Positions 57,201-64,000 of a stretch of DNA of 64,000 nucleotides are shown here, in pieces. The DNA is from Bathynomus jamesi (Eukaryota; Arthropoda; Malacostraca; Isopoda; Cirolanidae), in NCBI GenBank assembly GCA_023014485.1, contig JAJOZX010008843.1:105725-169724 (forward strand), in the 5' to 3' direction. The stretch's first letter is position 1. The number at the start of each line of letters is the position of its first letter. Both the position numbers and the translations under genes were made by a program. Under the pieces are notes generated by a model. That model was not told where the DNA came from, made no database searches, and saw only the letters and a program-made list of their open reading frames with translations.

Positions 57201-58319
57201 AAAGGTATATTTCTTTGTTGTTAATACAGTACATTTAGGTATAAATACATTCTCTTCTGGGTTAGGTTAAGTTAAAAATGTCATGATTTTGACCAGTCCA
57301 TAAATTGGGGGTATCACCTCATTTGAGAACTATGATTCAGTAATTCTCCCATAATTTTTCGTTATCCTAACTAGTATACTCAATTTTAACAATTCAAAAA
57401 AGATAATGTAGTCTATATTTACAACTCCCTTGTACTAATTGCTTTAACACATGATTGTGTTTATGGCCGATCATGAAATTAGGTCTAAGGTCCAGTATAA
57501 GTACGTTAGACTCCACTACTTTTGCCGGCAGCAGGCTTCATCTCCTAAATACGAGTCAGTTGGTAACCTTAGACCTAAGGTTCAATATCTTAAAGTTCTA
57601 AGATGAAATAAGGCATCTACTTTATATATAATTGATGATAAAGTATTAAAACAAATGTACACAAATGTTTCAATCGAACTAAGCTGATTTATGGACTTTC
57701 TCTCCTTTCGTACAGTACATGAAGAAGATCGAATGAATTAGGCTCTAAGACAGTGGTTCCCAAGTTTTTCTGGTTAAAGGGACTCCAGTGTCATCTGTTT
57801 GTTTCGCGGCACCCCTGAGGTTTTGCTTCTGCCACTGCTGAACATCGAGTAATTCCGTAAGCACGATAACTTGAAACTAAGCCATGTAATAAATTGTGAA
57901 TTTTCTTTTGTTTGACTTGGAATTGTCAAATGTTAATTAACCACTGGATTTTTAATTCGTTTTTTAGTGGGGGGGGGGGCTGTTGTTGAAATTTGGCGGT
58001 ATCCCGGTTAAGAAACACTACAATAAATCTAGCTTTCTGAGCATGTAAAGACAGATGTAGCGTTGGTTGGTTGGTCCAGTTCACGTTTTTCGTCCAACTG
58101 AGGCCACTGAGACTTGGCTAAAGAAGTAAACTGGTCAAATCTACGATACTACTTGATAAGTCCTATTTATAAACTAAAATATAGTTTGAGTAAAATGGCA
58201 TAATTCATGATGTAAAGTTGTGAAAGGTAAAGTATAAGCTTATTCACTGCTACATACCAGTGGGAGTATGTCTTTGGTTTACTTGTCAAATGTAGTACCT
58301 TTACAAATTTAGAGGGTTG

Positions 58320-58376
<57 letters not shown>

Positions 58377-58524
58377 ACGACCTAAACCTAACCTAACGTA
58401 ACAGATAAAAGCCGAAATCAGTCAATACGGGTAATAATGGTACCAGTTATTACCCATATTGACTAATTTTGGCTTTTAACTGTGACACTCACACACACAC
58501 ACACAGATATATATATATATATAT
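57201..58524. other. Unannotated spacer with TA tract
   Basis: (TA)n at 58323-58371, flanked by CCTAACCTAACGTAAC at 58385. Positions 58420-58470 form a small inverted repeat (GTCAATACGGGTAATAATGG and complement). No gene is seen. Confidence 0.5.
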
Positions 58525-59018
58525 TAGTGGTGGACCGGATGTCAGTTTTTCAACATCTGCGGATCTTTAATTTCAATATCTGCGGATGCGGATATTTAGT
58601 TAATCTATCAATATAACATAGAATTATGAATATATGACATTTTTCAAATTTCGTGATATTACTATTATGGCAGGCAATGCATAAGAATTAAAATTAATAT
58701 TAATGTTTTCATTATGATAAAAATAATAACTTTCTCAAGAGTTTCAGCCACAGAAAATTCAATGAAACAAGTTTCATTCAATTTTCTGTGTTACCAGGTT
58801 TTTATATTTTGAGGTTTATATATGTGTTTGTTCATTATTAATTAATACTTTACATGAAATGTGCATGACTGGGCCTTATAAGCTACTTTATAAGTTAATT
58901 TAATTGTAAATTGCATAATTTGTTAGAGGTAATATCCGCATAACATCCGCAGTCAGAAGTGCGGATGCGGATTCAGATTCGGATGTTAAAAATGATGCGG
59001 ATATCCGGTCCACCACTA
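58525..59018 (-). mobile_element. TAGTGGTGGACC MITE, copy 2
   Basis: Reverse-oriented relative of 41113-41629 with the same ends, hexamer runs and central palindrome (58752-58791). Also lies in TA repeats on both sides. Confidence 0.85.
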
Positions 59019-59313
59019 ATATATATATATATATATACTGTATATATATTAATATATATATATATATATAATATAATATATATATAATGCAGGAAGGAGG
59101 GGCCAAGGGCAAATGCCTGCAAAAAACAACTTCTCACATATATATATATATATATATATATTGATCATTTAATTTAGTGTACAAGGTGAAATTACCTATC
59201 GAACACGTTTTATCGTACGAAATAGTTGCGATAAAATGACGGTAATTTTCCAAACTACTGTATGTATTCTAGAGTATTCCACACGATACCTCTCTCTCTC
59301 TCTCTCTCTCTCT

Positions 59314-59356
<43 letters not shown>

Positions 59357-59600
59357 GAGAGTGCTTACGTCTGTCCAGTCACAATGACTCCAGATTTTGT
59401 TATCGTTTTTAGATTATGACCAAAGTTTTACCAGGTTAATTCAGAAGTGTGTACTTTTTCTGAACTCTTATATAATAAATTCAAACTTTACAAAGCCCCG
59501 AGATAACATCAGAAATAATAAATGAAAAGTTGTTCTTTAAATGAGTGATGAATGATGATGCATACCTACAAAAGAATTTTTTTCATGCAAATAAAGCAAC

Positions 59601-59631
<31 letters not shown>
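59019..59631. repeat. TA and CT tracts with LINE-tail scrap
   Basis: TA tracts at 59019-59086 and 59140-59162; TGCAGGAAGGAGGGGCCAAG at 59087-59107 is the 3' tail of the Jockey-like LINE (minus). (CT)n at 59288-59353. No gene. Confidence 0.6.
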
Positions 59632-60231
59632 AACTGCAAACACGCAGTATAATTAACGTAAAGAACGACGCTTGTATAGGAGAATATTTCGCGCAAGATG
59701 AGGAGGAAGAACGAAACAAATGAAAAAATGAGGTAACCACCCGGGAATCGAACCCGGGATCTTCCGATTGCCGGTCAGATATGATAACCATTACACCATG
59801 GGCCTCACTCGATCAAATGCCGTAATTCTCCTACATACGCGCAGAAACCAATGCCCCGAGGGGGGCACCTCCCGCATGCCGTACATTATATACATTTTAA
59901 CTGCAAACACGCAGTATAATTAACGTAAAGAACGACGCTTGTATAGGAGAATATTCGGCGCAAGATGAGGAGGAAGAACGAAACAAATGAAAAAATGAGG
60001 TAACCACCCGAGAATCGAACCCGGGATCTTCCGATTGCCGGTCAGATATGATAACCATTACACCATGGGCCTCACCCGATCAAATGCCGTAATTCTCCTA
60101 CATACGCGCAGAAACCAATGCCCCGAGGGGGGCACCTCTAGCATGTCGTACATTATATACATTTTAACTGCAAACACGCAGTATAATTAACGTAAAGAAC
60201 GACTCTTGTATAGGAGAATATCCGCGCAAGA
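59632..60231. repeat. 267-bp tandem repeat with tRNA-like block
   Basis: AACTGCAAACACGCAGTATA begins units at 59632, 59899 and 60166; the third stops after 66 bp. On the minus strand each full unit has a tRNA-like stretch, GGTGTAATGGTTATCA (A box), an anticodon-like stem-loop (TCTGA/TCGGA with loop CCGGCAA) and CCGGGTTCGATTCCCGG (T arm), but the acceptor stem does not pair. So the tRNA-like block is a repeat component, not a functional tRNA. Confidence 0.85.
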
Positions 60232-60273
60232 TCTTGCGCGGAATATTCTCCTATACAAGCGTCGTTCTTTACG
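60191..60273. repeat. 83-bp snap-back palindrome ending the tandem array
   Basis: CGTAAAGAACGAC..GCGCAAGA (60191-60231) meets its complement (60232-60273) with no loop, one mismatch and one indel. The array thus turns back on itself at GATC, then a TA tract begins. Confidence 0.9.
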
Positions 60274-60457
60274 ATATATATATATATATATATATATATA
60301 AGGGCTCGGTAGCTTCGTGGTCACGTGATAGGCTGTGGACAGTCAGGCTCTGAGTTTGCTCTTGGCTACTGCCACCGGGTGAGATTGGACTGGTCACTCA
60401 TCCTGTTTCTGCTAGGGTTCAGGTAAACCTTACATATATATATATATATATATATTA
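60274..60457. repeat. TA tracts and a possible SINE scrap
   Basis: Positions 60300-60434 begin GGGCTCGGTAGCTTCGTGGT, weakly like an A box, between two TA tracts. Not identified further. Confidence 0.35.
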
Positions 60458-63356
60458 TTAGGGTGTCACTAGGTAATAGGGGGAAAATTAAACGATGGAT
60501 ATTTTCTTATGACACCCCCTAAAATTGTTCCATTTGGTGTAAAACATACGGAAGAGAAATTTGGTCCTGATTGGTCATCATTTAAAGGTCGCCCTCGTCA
60601 CTGAAAACAAGACCCATTTGTTGACGTCAACAAGCTGTTCAGTGTTCACAGCTTGGGCCGAACCAGATAATAAAAAACAAGGCAATTTGGTGAAATAACG
60701 AAAGTAAGACACTTAAAAACGCAAAGAATACAAACAGTTTATTATATAATCAAAATAGAAGACATAATTTGGCGAATAATGGTACAAAATGGAGAAGCAA
60801 CAAAAGCAAAACTTTGAGAAATAAAATACATATACAGTAGCAGAATAATTGGTGCTCATTCGCTGATCAGTGATTAGTTCTTTCGCGTCCTCACTAATGC
60901 TGATTTGTTCGGAGCTGGGTGTTGCTTTCTGTGGTCAGTGACAACTTGAACGAGGAACTGGAGCTGTTCTTCTTTCACTGTCAACTTTCCGTTCAGCTCC
61001 TTCACCAGAGCCACGGCCCGTTCTGCTCTGTCGTTCACCACTGCAAGTTTGGAGACCACATCTCGAGCTTGCACGTATTCAGAGTTTGACGTCCGTGAAC
61101 TGGGATGGTGGAGCAGAAAGCAATCTGGCAACTGAAGTTTTGAGAAGAATCCTCGGGTGTTCTTTGTGATCAGTTGCTCCAGTCCTTTGCTGTCACTGAG
61201 GAACATAGTATCAAGAACCAAAGGTCGTTTTGGCGGCATGTGAGGGGCTTCTTGATCTAACGCTGCAACCATGCTGCACTTCACTTCCATCGATATCCTC
61301 TCATCAAAGAACGCCAGACCCACTGCCTCCTCCGAATGGTACCACAGGTGCGCAGACAGCTTCTTGGTGGTACCATCAGAGATCTTCTTGTGCGGGTATC
61401 GAAGGAGCGTCCTCATCAATTCCCAATCATTCAGCGGAGCTTCGATGGACAGATGAGCTGTTGCCCACGCTTTCATGTAAACTAGAACAGAAAAGAGGCA
61501 GATATCTCGAATTCCGCGTTCCTCAGTGTTCGTCAGTTTAAACTGTCTTCGGAAGAGCCAGATCTTGATGGCATAGAGCCCCTTAGCCATCCATCTCGCA
61601 CGGTGCATAGCACCAGGGGCGCGGAAGTTTAGTCCCTTGTATGGAACTCCTCCAAGAAAGATGACGGAAAGATCGAGGAATTCCTGATAGTCATCACGAA
61701 CTTGAAGTGCTTGTGATTTTGCAAACTCAATGAGCTCCGTTCTATGCTTAAAAATAGCTGCTTTGGTGAACGCATCTGTGTCCGCAGTTTGGAACTGTTG
61801 CTGGTCAATGCGGGTCCAATAATCATGGAAGCGCTTGAAAAGCAGAATTTCTGGACGGTAGATACTGAATCTAGCGATGCTGCGAATGCCGCCTGTAGCA
61901 CCAACTCCAGTACATGGTGTCTGCACGCGCAGTGTAACAGGTCACATCCAACTTTTTCTTCCAGAAGAACACAAGTTCCTCCACGGTGGCCTGTGTTTGT
62001 CGCGGTTGTGTCGAAACACACAGATTTGACATGATCGGTCACTCCCCATTCATTCAGGCAATCTATGATGGCATTTGTTTGTGCCAGCGCGGTTCCTGAC
62101 ACAAGTTTTGGCACCCCGAGGAGCTGCTCTGTCCCGGAGCCAGATACAAGAATAGGTAAGCGGTCAACATATTCTCGTGACGTCAGATCTTGCATGAGTT
62201 TTCCGTCCCAGTGAACAGTCAACGGACTATTGCCTTGGAACTCGCTCTTCAGTTGCCGAGCCTTAAGGGTACGGAATTTTTCACGCTGACGATGAATGGA
62301 TCCACGATTGATGTTGTAGTCGCTAGCATCATGCCCTAAGCTGGAAGCTGCCTCAAACAGCAGATATGTGGCCTTTCTTGACGAGAGTTGCGTGCGATCA
62401 AGCGCTGCCGCCAATTCCGATGTCATGATGTCATGATGTTCTTCGTTGCTCTTTGTTTAGACGCTAACGAACCACCACATGCTCCTTTTCTTCGCTATCA
62501 TCTGAGCTGGAGGATGAGGACTCCAAAACCGCTTCGTTGGATACTGCCTCCATTTCAGCTGCTGATCGCTTTCTTCGTTTCTCCTCTTCCTCCCGACGTC
62601 GAGTACAATCTTTGACTTGGCGCTGATGGGTCATGTCCAAACCTGCCATTGAACCTGGACGTCCTTTCTGGCGCTGCTGCTGAAGGAACTCCCAATCCTC
62701 TGGGTACTTGACCAATTTCTCACAATCAGCGTGGGCGATGTCAAAGAGACGATCGAGGCGTTCAATGAATTCTTTTTCTTTCGTCTTGTGTGAATCGCTC
62801 GTCCTTGAGGCGTGTTTTTTGAGTCCTTTCCACTCCTCGAAGACTATATCCAGTTTGCTGACGCAGTGTGTCTCGAGTCTGGTTGGAATGTGAGCTTTCT
62901 CCCAGAAGGACATCACTGCTCGAAGTGACTTCCTCAACGCGTCACGTATTGTCATTTTCTTTTCATGGTGAAGGTAAAGGAAGTAACCGAATGCTTGCCT
63001 GTAGGAAGGAAGCTTGCATCCTTTCACCTCATCAACCGCTGCCCCTAATAGGTATATACACTTCCGTGTTTCCATCACCAGAAATCACGTAGCTGAAATG
63101 AGAAACGGTGAATCGTTAAGTATTGTTCACTTTATTTCTCAGATATTCAGACACACACACACATATATAGAGATATATAGATATCTAATGAACGATTATG
63201 GAGACGCCGCGCAAGCATTAAACTTTGGAAGGCGGGGGCGACCTTTTATAGTTATTCAAATAAAAAGATTTTTCAGTCACCATGTTTTTTTTACCAATGG
63301 AATAGATTCGCGGGGTGTCAGCATGAAAATTTCAAACTTTGCATTTAAGTGACACC

Positions 63357-63360
<4 letters not shown>
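60458..63360 (-). mobile_element. TTAGGGTGTCACT-ended DNA transposon (element 2)
   Basis: TTAGGGTGTCACT at 60458 and its complement AGTGACACCCTAA ending at 63360; both ends sit directly in (TA)n. 2903 bp with a nearly intact minus-strand gene of three blocks. The TIR begins like element 1 (TTAGGGTGT). The duplication cannot be read because the target is TA repeats. Confidence 0.8.
60874..63078 (-). pseudogene. Transposase-like gene of element 2, nearly intact
   Basis: Block 1 (63078-62464, 204 aa): ATG, KGCKLPSYRQAFGYFLYLHH, a basic/acidic end with a poly-Ser/Asp run. Block 2 (62426-61629): MTSELAAALDRTQLSSRKAT, VHWDGKLM (Asp74), CFDTTATNTGHRGG (Asp139), CACRHHVLEL (Cys168-x2-His171). Block 3 (61926-60874): PEILLFKRFHDYW, MHRARWMAKGLYAIKIWLFR (108-127), DDYQEFLDLSVIFLGG, NDRAERAVALVKELN (Glu302), EEQLQFLVQVVTDHRK. 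Two breaks: an 8-bp repeat ATGACATC before block 2, and a one-base shift near 61860. Asp-Asp-(CxxH)-Glu order resembles hAT-like RNase H transposases. Related to 29-31 kb; I recall such proteins only as uncharacterised. Confidence 0.7.

Positions 63361-63414
<54 letters not shown>
63359..63414. repeat. (TA)n microsatellite
   Basis: Pure TA tract in which the right end of element 2 lies. Confidence 0.95.
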
Positions 63415-63417
<3 letters not shown>

Positions 63418-63420
63418 ATG

Positions 63421-63590
63421 CACACCACAAAGAAAAATGAAAGGTGATTCCAAGGGCTTTTGCGTATTCAACAGTACATCTCGTCAGGGAATAAAGGGAA
63501 AAGGCAAAACGCCTTCATTCCCTGACGAGGTGTAAAGGTGAATACACGAAAGACCTTGGAATTGCTTTTCATTTTTCTTTGTGAGTGTAC
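63421..63590. repeat. Inverted pair of hammerhead-bearing units
   Basis: Left 63424-63503 (CACAAAGAAAAATGAAAGG.. CTCGTCAGGGAATAAAGG) is the near-complement of 63513-63588 (..CCTTCATTCCCTGACGAG.. CATTTTTCTTTGTGAG), with about 10 bp between. The same head-to-head layout as the Penelope pair, at 1/25 of the size. Confidence 0.85.
63522..63551 (+). ncRNA. Hammerhead-like core
   Basis: CTGACGA-G-GTGT..ACAC-GAAAGACC. The left unit has CTGACGA but its GAAA is changed to GCAAAA, so only the right unit keeps the full core. Confidence 0.5.
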
Positions 63591-64000
63591 AGCATTTATT
63601 TATTTCACGTGTTTAATTGTGAAACTCATGCCATATATATATGTGTGTGTGTGTGTGTGAGATAAACTTTACAAATTGAAAACCTTCATTTACTCTTTAT
63701 TTATCATAGCAAGATAAAACTTATTAGTATTATTACTATTATATTTATTAATTTATTTATTTATTTTTGTCGTTTTAATTTGGTTTACAAAATTTATGTC
63801 AACCATTCTAATACAAAAAGCGTCAATTAAATTGGCCAATGCCAAACGTTTGAAAGAATTTTGTGTTTTTTCTATACCTTGTTTACGTAAATATTTTCCA
63901 AGAATTTCAAGGACAACCGCTCGCTCGTCCATTAAGATTCTAATTTAATTATTAGATGATGTACTGACCTACTGAATAAAAGGTACATTTACGACTAAAA
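63591..64000. other. AT-rich spacer
   Basis: Short TA/TG tract at 63633-63660. No gene is recognised. Confidence 0.5.

Noticed and set aside
59744..59808. Candidate tRNA gene (A box, anticodon-like stem, GGGTTCGATTCCC T arm on the minus strand)
   Set aside because: Acceptor ends do not pair, position 33 is not T, and the block repeats every 267 bp in an array.
59632..60231. CRISPR array
   Set aside because: Repeat unit is 267 bp, no short spacers, and the DNA is eukaryotic.
61230..61541. Plus-strand ORF of 103 codons in element 2
   Set aside because: Antisense of the transposase-like gene, without any motif.

Overview
The window is AT-rich eukaryotic, almost certainly arthropod, repeat DNA. 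Pointers are TTAGG-like runs, very long (TA)n/(CT)n/(TG)n microsatellites, mariner, CR1, Jockey-like and Penelope-like elements, and GT..AG introns. The Jockey-like LINE and the microsatellite load fit a decapod crustacean best, but that is an inference from memory of such genomes. I see no convincing single-copy host gene. Almost every coding stretch belongs to a mobile element, and most are damaged.

Layout. 0.08-2.86 kb: a complete transposon with CACTGG ends, a TAA duplication and an intron-containing transposase-like gene; a shortened relative sits at 47.7-49.0 kb. 3.1-8.8 kb: a 5S-rRNA-derived SINE, a reversed Jockey-like LINE, a dimeric tRNA SINE and a tRNA-type SINE. 10.5-15.1 kb: a cruciform MITE and two reversed CR1 LINEs, one split by a hAT derivative. 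15.6-23.4 kb: palindromic mariner MITEs, SINEs, hammerhead-like motifs and TA tracts. 23.9-28.05 kb: mariner relic, CR1 tail, a hAT element with 8-bp duplication and a nearly complete mariner. 28.6-31.8 kb and 60.5-63.4 kb: two related transposons with TTAGGGTGT ends. 32.5-36.2 kb: an internally deleted mariner, a local duplication, a MITE and a LINE fragment. 36.9-39.1 kb: an A/C-rich LINE inserted in the A box of a SINE. 41.1-49.5 kb: nested insertions (mariner, in it a LINE, in that a hAT; then a second mariner holding the CACTGG relative, which holds a MITE). 49.6-53.9 kb: a 4.37-kb palindrome of two head-to-head Penelope-like elements. 54.2-57.2 kb: decayed CR1. 58.5-60.3 kb: a TA-embedded MITE and a 267-bp tandem repeat ending in a snap-back palindrome. 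63.4-63.6 kb: an inverted pair of hammerhead-like units.

The most notable content is (1) the pair of TTAGGGTGT-ended transposons, whose proteins share a D-x-T..NTG..GG / C-x2-H signature and which I cannot place in a named superfamily; (2) the CACTGG-ended element with introns; and (3) five hammerhead-like cores of one architecture, including those in the Penelope palindrome. Many DNA elements sit inside or against (TA)n tracts, so the microsatellites may act as insertion refuges. Repeated palindromes could be biological or long-read fold-back artefacts; each entry says which is more likely.
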